A stretch of DNA of 64,000 nt from Hemerocallis citrina (GCA_017893485.1 CM030368.1:177316504-177380503), one strand, 5' to 3'; positions 1 to 10,690 are shown, numbered from the stretch's first letter. The notes: a model not told the origin generated them from the sequence alone. Numbers and translations are program-made.

Positions 1-28
1 CTAGAGACCCAAATCCCAAGCAAACCAC
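1..28 (-). mobile_element. LINE-1 tail, left of the Copia-1 insertion
   Basis: These bases continue the LINE-1 reading frame that resumes at 13219 once Copia-1 is removed. The minus-strand frame before the insertion (VWEVV) continues here as CLGFGSL, matching the spacing in the related LINE at 21.5 kb. Positions 24-28 (ACCAC) are the left copy of the Copia-1 target duplication; the other copy is 13214-13218. The rest of the LINE 3' end lies outside the window. Confidence 0.7.
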
Positions 29-698
29 TATTGAATTCTAACTGCGGAATAAACTCAACAACGACGACGAGATGCAAGAACTATAGAATCAAAACAAGAG
101 AAGAAAGAACAAGCAAAAGCAACACACAAGAACACACAAGATTTTTATCGAGGTTCACCCAAACAATGACTACTTTCCCGCGCAGAGGCACTCCTACGAT
201 TTCCACTAGAAATATGAAGATTAGGTTTACAAATCTCTCAAGAACTCACCACCAATGTGTAGGGTTTCTCTCTATCTCGCTCTCTCTTAATGACGGCTGG
301 TAGATCTCTCTTCTCTTTTCACATAACCGTAAAATCGTACACAATACAATATATATAGGATTCCACAACTTTCCATCTCAGCCGCTCATCAATCATCATC
401 GGGACAGTCAACCGCACCATCTTGACGGTCGATCGGTCTTCTCCTTCGACTGCACGAGTTCCAACAGAGAGCGGATCGGTCGACTGCACGGTCGACCGGT
501 CACTTCTTCAAGACTGCAGGCTAAACCAGAAAGCGGGAGATCAACAGCGCGGTCGACCGGTCGTCGGTCGGGGGGTGCGATCGACCGCAACTCTGTTGTA
601 GCCACTTGCTACTCTTGACCTATTGCTCCCACTTCAACTCTCCTTCCCGCCTATCTTCTTCAATCCATTTTCGTGTATTGGAGCCACAAATTCCAACA
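29..698 (-). repeat. Copia-1 3' LTR
   Basis: It matches 12563-13213 along its whole length. On the minus strand it starts TGTTGG (at 698) and should end CAACA, but the last bases read CAATA, a G-to-A type change at position 30. A TATA-like stretch (CTATATATATTG on the minus strand) lies near 348-360. Positions 410-600 contain a cluster of GGTCGACCGGTC-like palindromes, with exact GTCGAC at 479, 491 and 552. Confidence 0.93.
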
Positions 699-712
699 AT
701 CCCCCACTTGGA
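699..712 (-). other. Copia-1 polypurine tract
   Basis: Read on the minus strand, the bases directly before the 3' LTR are CCAAGTGGGGGA, a purine-rich plus-strand priming site in the expected place. It fixes the orientation of the element. About 85 bases of non-coding spacer separate it from the pol stop codon at 797-799. Confidence 0.85.
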
Positions 713-796
713 GACATATACATGAAGTCTCTAACCTGTTCTTCACTCTTCCATTGGCCTAGTCTAGGTCTGTGCCTCTGTGAGTCTCCTCAACAA

Positions 797-1042
797 TTAA
801 CCTGGAGACAATCCGATAGCGGTATAGCAAAACTGATATTTCTTGCTATCTACCACCTTAGTGAGCACGTCCGTCAGATTCTTAGTGCCAAGAATCTTAG
901 TTAGCTTCAACCATTTCTTTTTAACTGCCATTCTGAAAAAATGATACCTCATTTGAATGTGTCGAGTCCTAGAGTGATATGCCGAGTTTTTCACCAAGAA
1001 AACTGCACTTTGATTTTCACACCATAGTTTACCTATGGGTTG
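797..1042 (-). pseudogene. Copia-1 RNase H, C-terminal part
   Basis: This is the end of the Copia-1 polyprotein, cut from the rest of RNase H by the Gypsy element at 1043. It reads through the CENQSA motif, where Copia RNase H usually has CDNQSA. It then continues through RHIQMRYHFFR and TKNLTDVLTK, the conserved C-terminal block of Copia pol, to a stop at 797-799. The reading frame joins exactly to 8986 onward when 1043-8985 (insert plus one GGTTG copy) is removed. The Asp-to-Glu change at the catalytic position suggests loss of activity. Confidence 0.88.
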
Positions 1043-1627
1043 TGTTGCTGCTGATTTTGGTGTAGGAGCAAACAGATAGAATTTGTGAATTCTTGGAGAA
1101 AACAATAAAGCAAACCTGTTGACCTGTTGACCTTCACCGATGTGTTGACTTGGTCTCTTGCCGCTACTGCGAACCTGTAAAAAGTGCGAGACACCGGGAT
1201 AGATCCCGGCGACGCACCTTCCGACACTCTTGTCAGTAATCTGAATGATTAAGCAAGAATTTAAACTGGAAAAGTATTGATTACCTGGTAACAGTAGGGG
1301 GAGAGGGGTATTTATAGTCGCCTTAGGGATCCATTTCAAGATATGAACATATCTCTACTTCCCGGTGTGAATAGATAGAAGCGGTTAAGATAACTTCTTA
1401 GGCATAATTATGAATTTGAAATCTTCTTTATCCTTCTGAACTGGTTTGTAATGAGTTGGGACCTGTATCTAGTAAGACATATCTGTTTATGGGTTATTGG
1501 GCTTTGAATAAAGACCCAGTTCCCATTCCAGACCCGTTTCTATGTGAAATTACCGTTTTACCCCTAGACTTTAAGATCCATGTTCGATTTGAACGGTCCC
1601 GATTTAATCCCATTTTTAGCCATATCA
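1043..1627 (-). repeat. Gag-only element 3' LTR
   Basis: It begins TGTTGCTGCTG and ends CATATCA on the plus strand and aligns to 8410-8980 throughout. It has one small extra duplication (GACCTGTTGACC) near 1120-1135. A minus-strand TATA box, CTATAAATACC, lies near 1308-1319, consistent with minus-strand transcription. The copies differ by scattered transitions, so the insertion is not recent. Confidence 0.93.
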
Positions 1628-1646
1628 CGAGCCCCCCACTCCTGGA
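1628..1646 (-). other. Gag-only element polypurine tract
   Basis: On the minus strand the bases directly before the 3' LTR read AGGAGTGGGGGGCTCG, a typical polypurine tract. It confirms the minus orientation inferred from the primer site at the other end. Confidence 0.85.
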
Positions 1647-2065
1647 GACTGAGTTCTACAGTCTTTAAGGAGTATTTTTGTTGTTCCAATGGCGTACGGA
1701 ATTTTATCGGTGTTCTTAAGGGAGTTCGGATCATGCTCGAGGTGTAACGGTGTTATTCTGGACTTGTAAAATGCCCAAAAATATCCTCAGAATTTTCTGG
1801 ATTTTTGGTAATTTTTTTCAGATTTTTCTGAATTTTTCCTCATTTTTTTGAATTTTTATTCATTTTCCGATTTAAATAATTAATTATCGAAAATATTAAT
1901 TAATTATTCTAATTTAATAATTATATTTTTGATAATTTTAAAATTATTTTCTGAAATAATAATTATTTTTAAAATTTTTTAATTAATTTTTTAATTTTTT
2001 AAATATTTTTTCGAATTTTTTTAAATTATAAATTCAATTAAATTAATTAATTAATTAATTAAATA
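1647..2065. other. AT-rich non-coding segment of the gag-only element
   Basis: No reading frame or recognised signal. From about 1780 the sequence becomes almost pure A/T, with long T and AATT runs ending in repeated TTAA. It stops abruptly at about 2066, where a GC-rich segment begins. Confidence 0.6.
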
Positions 2066-3800
2066 TTACCTGGACACGTGGTGCATTTCTGGACGTCCAT
2101 CATGATCAGATGGCACGCATCGCAAAGCAGATCTTTTTCTGGACACGTGGCGCGTTTCTGAGCGTCGATCGTGTCGTGGCGCGAATTTTGAGACGATCGG
2201 ACGGATCGTATGGCTCGGCAGCGTTTTTCTCCACATGTGGAGGTCGGTGCCCCGGTAGCTCGGCACCCGTCCTCGGATCTGGCTGACCCTTGGAGATGAA
2301 GCCATGTGGCATCGCCACGTGGCATAATTTTTTTTCTTCCTTCTCCCGCCTCTGTTCTCTCTTCTTCTTCGTTTCCTTCTCTTCTTCTTTTCGCCGAGCA
2401 TCTTCGACTTCACCCCTAGCCTTCGTCTCCGAGCCCCGTCTTCATTGTGTCGAGCACCCCGTGCAGGGGTTCATGGAGCTTGGAGCACGACGTTTGGAGG
2501 CGAGCTCGGCGACGTGGGAGGCTTCGACGAAGTGAAAGCTCGACACAGCGGTGGAGAGGTTGGAGCTCGGCAGAGGGGCTCGTAAGGGAGGTGGAGACGG
2601 AAGTAAGGATGTCGTGCTTGGGGACGGAGCTTCGGCGGAGCTTTGCCGAGGATGCTCGAAACAGAGGTGACGAGCTTGGTGAAGACAGAGTGGAGCTCGG
2701 CAAATCTGAGCTCGACCGTGGAGCTCGCCCACGAGGAGTTTTGGAGCTCGGCGAGGAAAGGAGGTGAGCTCGGCTATGGGCGAGCTCGGTGAGATGGCGA
2801 TGGGAGCTCGGAGCTCCGGTGAAGCTTTGACGAGGAGGCTCGAGCTTCGACGACAGAGATGTGTGAGCTCGGGAGTGGGTTCGACGAGGCCATGGAGCTC
2901 GTCATTGGAGAAGGGGAGCTTGATGGAGCCCGACGACACTGCATGGAGCTCGCCGTTGGAAAAAGGGGAGCTTCGGCAAAGGCATGGCTGAGCTGACTAA
3001 TGACGAGGTGGTTGGATGGCAAGCTCGACATCGGTGGGTGGTGGAGCTCGGCAGTCGGTGCTCGCAAAGTGGAGGGCTCGACTGGGTGAGGGGTCGGAGC
3101 TCGACGAGGCAGGGGGTCGGCATCTTGGAGCTCGGCCAGGTGAGAGGAGTTTGGGTTTTCAATCCTCTGGTTTTGGTTTTTGGCGGGAGAGTGGAGAATA
3201 AGGGGATGAAATGGTATGGGGTTCGGGTTTGGGTTCCTAATGGGTCCGAACTCGACCCTTGTTGCTCTCCTTTTTTTTGTGTGGGCTACTTGCTTGTTCG
3301 GCAAATCCGAGCACGGATTTTGAGGTAACATTTTTGGCCATTTTGTAATTCGGTAGCTCGGTAGCTCGGATTTCAGATCTGAGCTACGTGGCTCAATCTG
3401 GACGGTTGATCACGATCATGGTGCGAATTACGAGACAAGAGGCTCAGATTTCGAGAAAACGTTATCTTGTCGTTTTGTGGAGACGTGGCAAAATCTGAGT
3501 CATCCATCAGCCATGACGCGAATATCTGGACGATTTGACGGTCCAAGGAGCTCGGGAGTGTTTTTTTCCCTAATACGGAGGTCGGTGCCCCGGTAGCTCG
3601 GCATTGTAGCTCGGTCATGGCAAAGCTCATCGAGGTAAGCTCGACGACGGAGGAGGGGTCGGAGCTCGACGAGGCAGGGGGTCGGCATATTGGACGAAGC
3701 TCGGCGAGGTGAAGAGCTCGGCGTAGCTGTGTTGCGATCCACTTTCCCGGTGCTACGGAGGTCCGGTCGGGGCGTGCAACCCCTCATTTCGAAGCTAACT
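2066..3800. repeat. GC-rich, GAGCTCGG-iterated non-coding block
   Basis: This block of the gag-only element is rich in iterated GAGCTCGG/AGCTCGGC words, most densely at 2460-3160. Reading frames of 80-185 codons run through it on both strands, but they are low-complexity (Ser, Arg, Pro, Leu) and resemble no known protein. About 30 bases around GGTCGGTGCCCCGGTAGC occur at 2241 and again at 3579, and a GACGAGGCAGGGGGTCGGCAT segment occurs near 3103 and 3668, so parts are long-spaced direct repeats. No protein domain is recognised. Confidence 0.6.
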
Positions 3801-3989
3801 CGAAGATCTACAACTTCTCTTTAGGAGTGGGCTGAAGAATCACACTTCTTTATGGTCAAAATAGCCCCGCAACATTCTTGTCTTCATAAAGTTGAGGAGT
3901 GTTTTGGTCTTGGGGATTTTTGAAGAAGAGCTCCACTCCTGGGGGTGGAGAAGATGTGCTAGGAAGACCCTCGTAAGAGCCATGGAAAG

Positions 3990-4640
3990 ACCCATTCTTT
4001 GAGGTGAGTGCAAGGAGCAACTCTATAGGAGAGTTTTGAGCTCTGAACTCGCTTAGAAGAGGCCTACTTTGGAGGCGAGCGGAGCGAAGAGCTTGGATGT
4101 AGGAGAGAGCCATTTAGGAGACGAGTTTGAGGAGCAACTCTAGGAGAGAGTTGTGAGCTCCGAACTCGATGAGAAGAGGTCCGCCTTGGAGGTGAGCGGA
4201 GCGAAGAGCTTGGCTTTAGGAGAGAGCCATTTGGGAGACGAGTTTGAGGAGCAACTCTAGGAGAGAGTTGTGAGCTCCGAACTCGTTGAGAAGAGGTCTG
4301 CCTTGGAGGTGAGCGGAGCGTAGAGCTTGGCTCTAGGAGAGAGCCATTTGGGAGACGAGTTTGAGGAGCAATTCTAGGAGAGAGTTGTGAGCTCCGAACT
4401 CGTTGAGAAGAGGTCCGCCTTGGAGGTGAGCGGAGCGAAGAGCTTGGCTCTAGGAGAGAGCCATTTGGGAGACGAGTTTGAGGAGCAACTTTAGGAGAGA
4501 GTTGTGAGCTCCGAACTCGTTGAGAAGAGGTCCGCCTTGGAGGTGAGCGGAGCGAAGAGCATGGCTCAAGAAGAGAGCCATTTGGGAGACAAGTTTGAGG
4601 AGCAACTCTAGGAGAGAGTTGTGAGCTCCGAACTTGTTGT
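3990..4640. repeat. 117-bp tandem repeat array (about 5.5 units)
   Basis: The landmark CCATTT recurs at 4110, 4227, 4344, 4461 and 4578, exactly 117 bases apart. Each unit carries GAGGAGCAACTCTAGGAGAG, a GAGCTCCGAACTCG segment and GGTGAGCGGAGCG. 117 is a multiple of three, so the units keep frame, but no convincing protein emerges. The array sits between gag and the GC-rich block. Confidence 0.92.
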
Positions 4641-4990
4641 TTAAGTGAGATTCAATAGTTGTGGGAGCAGTTCTGAATGGCGAACCACTTCTTACCCGCT
4701 TATGAGCGAGTAAATTGAAGCAGAATCGAGCCAAGGGTTGGATTCCGAACTCGTTGTTAGAGGGGGTTAACGAGGTGCAGGAGCAATTCCGAATGGCGAA
4801 CCACTTCTTACCCGCTTTTGAGCGAGTAATTTGAAGCAGAATCGAGCCAAGTGTTGGACTCCGAACTCGTTGTTAGAGGGGGTTAACTAGGTGTAGGAGT
4901 AATTCCGAATGGCGAACCACTTCTTACCCGCTTATGAGCGAGTAATTTGAAGCGGAATCGAGCCAAGTGTTGGACTCCAAACTCATTTTT
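4640..4990. repeat. 116-bp tandem repeat array (about 3 units)
   Basis: A second array adjoins the first. The word GAATGGCGAACCACTTC starts at 4675, 4791 and 4907, exactly 116 bases apart. Units also share ACCCGCTTNTGAGCGAGTAA and GAATCGAGCCAAG. The unit sequence differs from the 117-bp array, although both contain CCGAACTCGTTG at the junction. Positions 4990-5340 then lead into the 3' end of gag. Confidence 0.9.
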
Positions 4991-5343
4991 TGAGCTTAGT
5001 AAGTTGCGGGAGCAGCCATGTAGGAGAAGCTGGACTCTGAACTCACCATTTAGCGAGTCGTGACTGGAAGAGATAGAGATGAAGCAAGAGCAATAATTTT
5101 CAATGAAAAAATGTAAAGTTTTATTGAGATAAACTAAGTGGCCACTTCAATAGGGCGAGCCATTATTACATGCTATTGGCCGGATTACAAGCATCGGCCT
5201 TATTGAAAATCAAGATCCTACTTCTACAATAAGGTGAAGACCTCTTGGGAGGAGCTGGGTTCTCCCTCCATTGGGCCTCATTGGATGAGGTGGAAGACGG
5301 CCCCAAGTTCTGAGTCTTGAAGCTCGACGGGCCTCACTGTTCG

Positions 5344-6008
5344 TTAGTAGGCTCCTCGAGGGGGAAGCTCGGTCCCATATTTTCGGACGAACTTGGTCAG
5401 GTGTCCCCGCTGTATGAGTTCTTCGATCTCCTCCTTGAGAGCCCGACAATCATCCGTGTCGTGGCCGTGGTCCCTGTGAAAGCGGCACCACTTATCCTTG
5501 TTCCTCTTCTTGCCAGGGGTATTCATTCTAGGGGGAGCACGAAGTAGCCTTTCCTTGTCCACCTCCATAAGAACTTCTGATATATTAGCAATGAGGGGGG
5601 TGAACTTCTCAAAACGAGGAGTCGGGCATGCTGGCCATTGCCGTCCTTCTGGGATTTTTGGGACCCCTCTTCGCTTGTATTCTTCCATTTGTTCCCGGAA
5701 GATGTCTCCTTAAGAGTAGGGGGGTTGAGAGCCTCTTCCGCTCGTATGTACTTCTCCACCCTAAGTAGGAATTCTGAGAAATCCCGAGGAGGCTTCTTGG
5801 CAAGGGACGCCCTCAGGTTGGCATTAGTGACGTTGCGCTCTAATGCGGCAGAGGCTACTAATCGGATGAGGGAGGAAATGGACCGGGCTTCGGTGGTGAA
5901 TCATCGAACGTAATCCCTTAGGCGTTCACCCTTTTCTTAGTTGAGGGTCACCAGGGATACACTTGTTTTCTCGGCTCGGTGGCTACTCACGAAATGAGTA
6001 AGGAAGAT
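5344..6008 (-). pseudogene. Gypsy gag, C-terminal part with zinc-knuckle-like motif
   Basis: This continues the gag of the gag-only element after the solo LTR at 6009-7276. The frame holds THFVSSHRAEKTS, then arginine-rich blocks, then CRFHRDHGHDTDDC, the C-x2-H-x3-H-x4-C variant usual in plant Gypsy gag, followed by a leucine-rich EEIEELIQRGHL helix. Gag would package the element RNA in cytoplasmic particles. Frame changes occur around 5690 and 5900, so the copy is broken. No protease or RT follows on the minus strand, which is why the element is called gag-only. Confidence 0.85.
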
Positions 6009-7276
6009 GTTAGGGTTATATACTGAAAGCATCATTTTTGTATTAACTTTATTTCCTTATTTTTTTGAATGAGAATCATATGGGCATATGTTTGCATATT
6101 GTGTTTATTATAATATTAATGCAAGTATCTGATATTCTATAAGGTTGATAATATGGTGTGAGGTGACACACAGAAGATCATATTATCAGTTTCCTATGGA
6201 ATATATAAATAGTTCACAACCTAGACAGACTTGGATAATCCATTGGAAAGGTTGTAGTGTAATCTGGTATTAGTCTATCTTGACTATAGGTTTACACTAG
6301 TACACTTTGTGTGTATTGAACAGGACCACTTGAGGTTGTTCTCTTTGTACTGACTACAAAAGAGAACAAACACCTCTGTTATTATGGATGCTTATGCTCT
6401 TAATCCAGATATAATAACAGACATGTATATGCAGTGTGCATTACTTTGACTCATAAAAGAGTGAGATTCATTATGGATCAACAACCTCTATGAATTGGGT
6501 AATAGCATTGTATGTATGATGGGCTGTTGATTGTAAAAGGAATCCATGTCCCGATACGTCGGGTTGATGATGTCCCCTTAAGGAGCTCATAAGGATTGTC
6601 ATGTAAACCCTGCAGGTGGATTACATCCGACATGACAAATAAAGTTGAGTGGTACTACTTAAGGATAAAAGATGTTGATCAATATAGTTGTCAGTAACTT
6701 AATTTGATCGACGGACATTCGATATCTTAACATGGGGGGCTGAACGAGCATATAATAAAAGGAGCCCATAAATATAATTTGGGATTAGGAAGGTAGTGCA
6801 ACAATAGCTCCTTAGTGGACCGAGCTATTGTTAATGGGCCTGGGTTGTGTGTTCGGGCTGAACACGGGATACCCAGATTCGTTAGGAGACCTAACCCTAA
6901 TTTCTCCTCATGGTCCCTGCCGTAGCCTTATATATATCCTCTATTCTCTGGCCGTCATCATTATCATCAGAGATAAGAAGTTTTCTCCAAATTCGTGATT
7001 CACGTAAGGAGAGAAAGAGAGGTCATCCAAGGAGAAGAAAGGTTGGTAGACCGTTGCCCACACGACGTCCAACCCGAGGAAGGAATACGTGCAGAAGATC
7101 TTGGGGTCGTAGACGGCTCGAAGTTGCTAGAAACTATCGTCTTCTTCTCATCGCAGGTATAATTCGTGAACCCTAGATTCCGCTATAAAGGGTTAGATCA
7201 CGTATTAAATCTGTTAAACTTTTATGATCGATACGCACACCAATCCGTGTTCTTAGGATTCATCGCAGTTCCATCA
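6009..7276 (+). mobile_element. Solo LTR of the Copia-3 family
   Basis: It starts TGTTAGGGTTAT and ends TTCCATCA. It aligns nearly base for base with the Copia-3 5' LTR at 58921-60170, including the TATATATATCC promoter-like stretch at about 6929. No internal Copia sequence adjoins it, so it is a solo LTR lying inside Gypsy gag. The expected 5-bp duplication is missing: flanks are GAAGA (6004-6008) and ATTAA (7277-7281). Inter-element recombination or a flanking deletion could explain this. The reading frame at 6910-7176 occurs in both LTR copies and looks incidental. Confidence 0.92.
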
Positions 7277-8134
7277 ATTAAGGTAGAGTCCTTCGAACTG
7301 ATCGAATGAGAAGATGGAGGTCGGGGCAAGTCGAGAGTACCATTCTCTTGCAGGCCCCTTCAGCGAGGCAGGGAAGATCTTGCAGAGAAGGGCGTCTGAA
7401 GCATGGTGGATCATCATGAGAGTTTTGAAACTCTCTATGTGATCTGCAGGGTCCAACTCCCCGGTATACGACTCGAAGTGAGGCGGCTTGAAGTTCTCTG
7501 GGATGGGGGCCTCCATGATGGTGCGGGAGAATGGAGGTCTGCCCGGGCGGAGGTTTATTGCCCATTGCTCTTCTTCTCTGTCAATTCGGCAGAGGCGCCT
7601 CTCCATTTCGTGGAGACGGCGGTAGACTGAGTCTTTTCTTTGATCATATCTTGTCGAGCCCTAGGACGCATCTTCGTACGAGGGTGGACTCGGGCTGCGG
7701 CGATGGTAGCTTGGAGATGGACGATGACTGGGAGTGTGAAGGCGGTGGCTCCTAGCTGGCTCATGCGTAGGTGGCCTCTGGTCGTTCTTTGGGGCGATAT
7801 TGAGGGCCCGTAAGACTGTCGCTTGGAAGTCTTGAAGATCTACCCTTGTGACTGGTGCCTCTCCAGCTTGGCGGTCCCTATGTGTGGCTCGGCTTATTGG
7901 AGAATGAGTTCTCCGCCGATGTCGCTGAGGGGACTCTCTTCGCCTCCTCGGGGGAGGGGATCTTCTGGTCCTCGGTTGGTGGGGGGTCCGGACTATTGAG
8001 GCCCCTGGGTGCTCAGGTTGATGGACTCCCCCAAGGGCTCGCCATCCATTCAGGCGAGTTCTGAGGTCGACCCCCTTTTGGCGGTCGGCAATCACTTGAC
8101 GAAGATCCTGTTCGGGAGAGCTTTGAGAAGCCAT
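7277..8134 (-). pseudogene. Gypsy gag, N-terminal and capsid part
   Basis: The frame from an ATG at 8134 gives an Arg/Pro/Ser-rich N-terminus ending in a stop at 7661. A shifted frame (7606-7277) then carries the conserved retrotransposon gag core. Recognisable blocks are PFSRTIMEAPIPENFK, YTGELDPADHIESFK, FPASLKGPAREWYSRL and SIFSFDQFEGLYL, typical of plant Ty3/Gypsy capsid. A solo LTR cuts the frame at 7276 and the protein resumes at 6008. At least one frameshift separates the two halves. A frame reaching 8407 exists but runs into the primer site, so the ATG at 8134 is the more plausible start. Confidence 0.87.
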
Positions 8135-8390
8135 AGATTCAACTGAAGAATTGGAACCCGCGACATGGTCATGAGGAGGATGTTGCTTCGGACGACTCCG
8201 ACGGGAGCCCACCTGGGCAGCCCCCCGAGACCTTGGAGGGGCGTGTTGAGGAGGAGCACCTTGAGCTGGAGGAGGGGGGGAGGAAGAGAATTGGTTTTTC
8301 GGCTGGATACCGCTGCCTTTCCCTTCTGTTTTGGATGCATGGCTTGAAACTAGTCTCGCTGATGAAGTTAGATCGGGTTGCTTTTTCGTT

Positions 8391-8407
8391 CCCAGAGACG
8401 GCGCCAA
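8391..8407 (-). other. Primer-binding site of the gag-only element
   Basis: Two bases inside the 5' LTR (minus strand) the sequence reads TTGGCGCCGTCTCTGGG. This has the TGGCGCC start common to primer sites of many plant Gypsy elements. The exact tRNA was not matched. Confidence 0.8.
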
Positions 8408-8409
8408 TC

Positions 8410-8980
8410 TGTTGCTGCTGATTTTGGTGTGGGAGCAAACAGATAGAATTTTTGGATTCTTGGAGAAAATAATAAAGCAAACCAGTTGACATGTGTGTTG
8501 ACTTGGTCTCTTGCCACTGCTGCGAACCTACAAAAAGTACGAGACACCGGGATGGATCCTGAGAACGCATCCTCCGACGCTCTTGTCAGTAATCTGAATG
8601 ATTAAGCAAGAACTTAAACTGGGAAAGTATTGATTACCTAGTAACAGTGGGGGAAGAGGGGTATTTATAGTCGCCTTAGGGATCCGTTTCAAGATATGAA
8701 CATATCTCTACTTCCCGGTGTGAATGGATAGAAGCGGTTAAGATCACTTCTTAGGGATAATTATGAATCTGAAATCTTCTTTATCCTTCTGAACTGGTTT
8801 GTAACGGGTTGGGACTCGTACCCAGTAAGATAGATCCGTTTATGGGTTATTGGGCTTTGAATAAAGACCCAGTTCCCATTTCAGACCCGTTTGTAGGTGA
8901 AATTACCATTTTACCCCTGGGCTTTAAGATCCGTGTCCGATTTGAACGGTCCCGATTTAATCCCATTTTTAGCCATATCA
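8410..8980 (-). repeat. Gag-only element 5' LTR
   Basis: Counterpart of 1043-1627, with the same TGTTGCTGCTG and CATATCA ends. The minus-strand TATA box CTATAAATACC lies near 8659-8670. It is followed directly by GGTTG (8981-8985), the right copy of the target duplication. Confidence 0.93.
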
Positions 8981-8985
8981 GGTTG

Positions 8986-9531
8986 CTTCCTGCCCAGCTG
9001 TTTCGTAAGCTCTGAAATCCACAACATGTCTTTCGTCGCTTCTGTAAGTGCCATATACTCTGACTCCGTGGTTGACTGTGCTACAATCTTTTATAACTGT
9101 GAAGCCTAACTAACAGCTGTTCCACCAACTGTAAATACATATCCTGTTGTACTTCTGCAACCATCACGATCGCCCAAAAAATCTGCATCCACATAACCAT
9201 GTATATGCAAAGAATCTCCCCCAAAACAAAGAGAGTGATCTGAAGTACCTACTAGATATCTAAGAATCCACCTTACTGCATCCCAATGCTGTTTACCTGG
9301 ATTTTTCATGTAACGGCTGACAACTCCCACTGCTTGTGCGATGTCTGGTCTGGTAGACCCCATCGCATACATCAAACTCCCAACGACTGAGGCATAAGGA
9401 ATATCAGCCATTTCCTCCATCTCTGCCTCTGTCTTAGAACACAAGTTCATTGATAACTTGGAGTGAGCAACCAAGGGACAAGTGACTGGCCTCGCGCCAT
9501 CCATATTGAATCTCTTCAACACCTTCTTCAC
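8986..9531 (-). pseudogene. Copia-1 RNase H, N-terminal part and end of RT
   Basis: The minus frame carries the Copia connection/RNase H region: DIPYASVVGSLMYAMGSTRP, DIAQAVGVVSRYMKNPGKQH, then DADFLGDRDGCRSTTGY with the first catalytic Asp, and STTESEYMALTEATKDML. Two in-frame stops occur between 9070 and 9110, at positions where Trp and Gln are usual. The protein is cut at 8986 by the Gypsy-type insertion and resumes at 1042. Confidence 0.9.
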
Positions 9532-10690
9532 ATAGTTCGCTTGTGATAACCAAAGCTTCTTCCTACTTCTGTCTCTACTATCTTCATGCCGAAGATTTGC
9601 TTTGCTTCACCCAAGTTCTTCATTGAAAACTCCGAAGCTAGCGCCTTTTTCACTTCCTTGATCTTCTTCATACATGAACCTGCTAATAGCATGTCGTTCA
9701 CATACAACGTCAAGGTAACTATATCATTGTCCTCATATCTACGAACATACACACAATGATCCGTTTCGCAAATATCAAAACCTTTCCCTCTCATGAAGCA
9801 ATCAAACTTCAAGTACTATTGTCGTGGTGCTTGTTTGAGCCCATAAAGACTCTTCTTCAGTCGACACACCATGTCTTCCTTTCCTTTAGCTTCATAACCT
9901 GTGGCTTGTCTCATGTACAGCTCTTCTTCGTCATCACCATAGAGAAATGCTGTCTTCACATCCATCCACTCTAAGTACAAGTCTTCAACTGCCACAATAC
10001 TGAGCAGAACCCTAATACAAGCCATCTTCACAACCGGTGCAAAGATCTCACTATAATCGACACCTTCCCTTTGAGAGAATCCTTTCACAACAAGCCTAGC
10101 CTTGTACCTCTTACTGCCATCTGCGTCATCTTTGACTCTAAAAATTCATTTGTTCATAAGAGCGCGCTTCCCTGCAGGTAACTTGGTCAACTCCCAAGTT
10201 TGGTTCTGTTCCAAGGAGATCATCTCGTCCTTCATGGCTAACTCCTACTGAATTCAAGCCTCATCCCTCAAAACCTCCTCACGAGTCTCTGGCTCCCCCG
10301 AATCTGTGTACAAAACATGTTTGTGAACAACACTAGCTGATGGATCAAATATCCTGGTTGGCCTCCTCTCTCGTGTCGATCTCCTAAATGTGGGCACCGG
10401 TTCAGGTTCCCCAAACTGTTCTAGTTGTACCTGTTCGTCTTAGATAACCTTCTCATTCCCAATAGGCTCACCATGAGCCTCTTGTGCTACCTGTGGTATC
10501 TGTACCTGCTGCTGCACTGTAGGCCCCCACCACTAGGGCCGCCTTCAGAATCTGAATTTGAGTCTGAGTCTGAACCCCAATCTGATTCTGAACTGGTTGT
10601 ACTGTCTTGACCTATGTGCCTGTCCTTGTATAGAACCTCTTCATTGAACACTACATTCCTGCTGCGAATGACTTTTTTATTCACAAAATC
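9532..10690 (-). pseudogene. Copia-1 reverse transcriptase
   Basis: The frames 10088-9816 and 9812-9528 give the Copia RT (RVT_2) blocks DYSEIFAPVVKM, WMDVKTAFLYGD, CRLKKSLYGLKQAPRQW and the active-site strand. The active site reads YVNDML where an active enzyme has YVDDML, so a catalytic Asp is lost. The segment 10090-10690 is the integrase-RT connector. It includes an acidic Ser/Glu/Asp-rich tract (10530-10600) and the SRNVVFNEE block. A stop at 10440, a frame break near 9814 and others make it non-functional. Confidence 0.92.

Larger units (their letters stand above)
1043..8980 (-). mobile_element. Gag-only Gypsy-type LTR element (TR-GAG-like)
   Basis: Two related LTRs (1043-1627 and 8410-8980) flank an internal region on the minus strand. 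A perfect 5-bp target duplication, GGTTG (1038-1042 and 8981-8985), shows insertion into Copia-1 RNase H. A TTGGCGCC primer site adjoins the right LTR and a purine tract adjoins the left LTR. The only protein recognised is a Ty3/Gypsy gag (7277-8134 and 5344-6008). No protease, reverse transcriptase, RNase H or integrase is visible. The remaining internal sequence is tandem repeats and a GC-rich block. This matches the published class of terminal-repeat retrotransposons with a GAG domain, which depend on an autonomous partner. An internally deleted autonomous element is the alternative. Confidence 0.85.

Noticed and set aside
2442..3331. Several overlapping frames of 80-185 codons on both strands in the GC-rich block
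   Set aside because: GC-rich iterated GAGCTCGG words suppress stop codons in all frames. The peptides are repeats of Ser, Leu, Pro and Arg without domain similarity.
3990..4990. Regularly spaced repeats that might suggest a CRISPR array
   Set aside because: The units are contiguous 116-117-bp tandem copies without unique spacers and lie inside a plant retroelement.
6910..7176. Arg-rich 88-codon frame in the solo LTR, also present at 59827-60099
   Set aside because: The two LTR copies differ by indels that change the frame, and its position across the promoter and leader part of the LTR argues against a gene.
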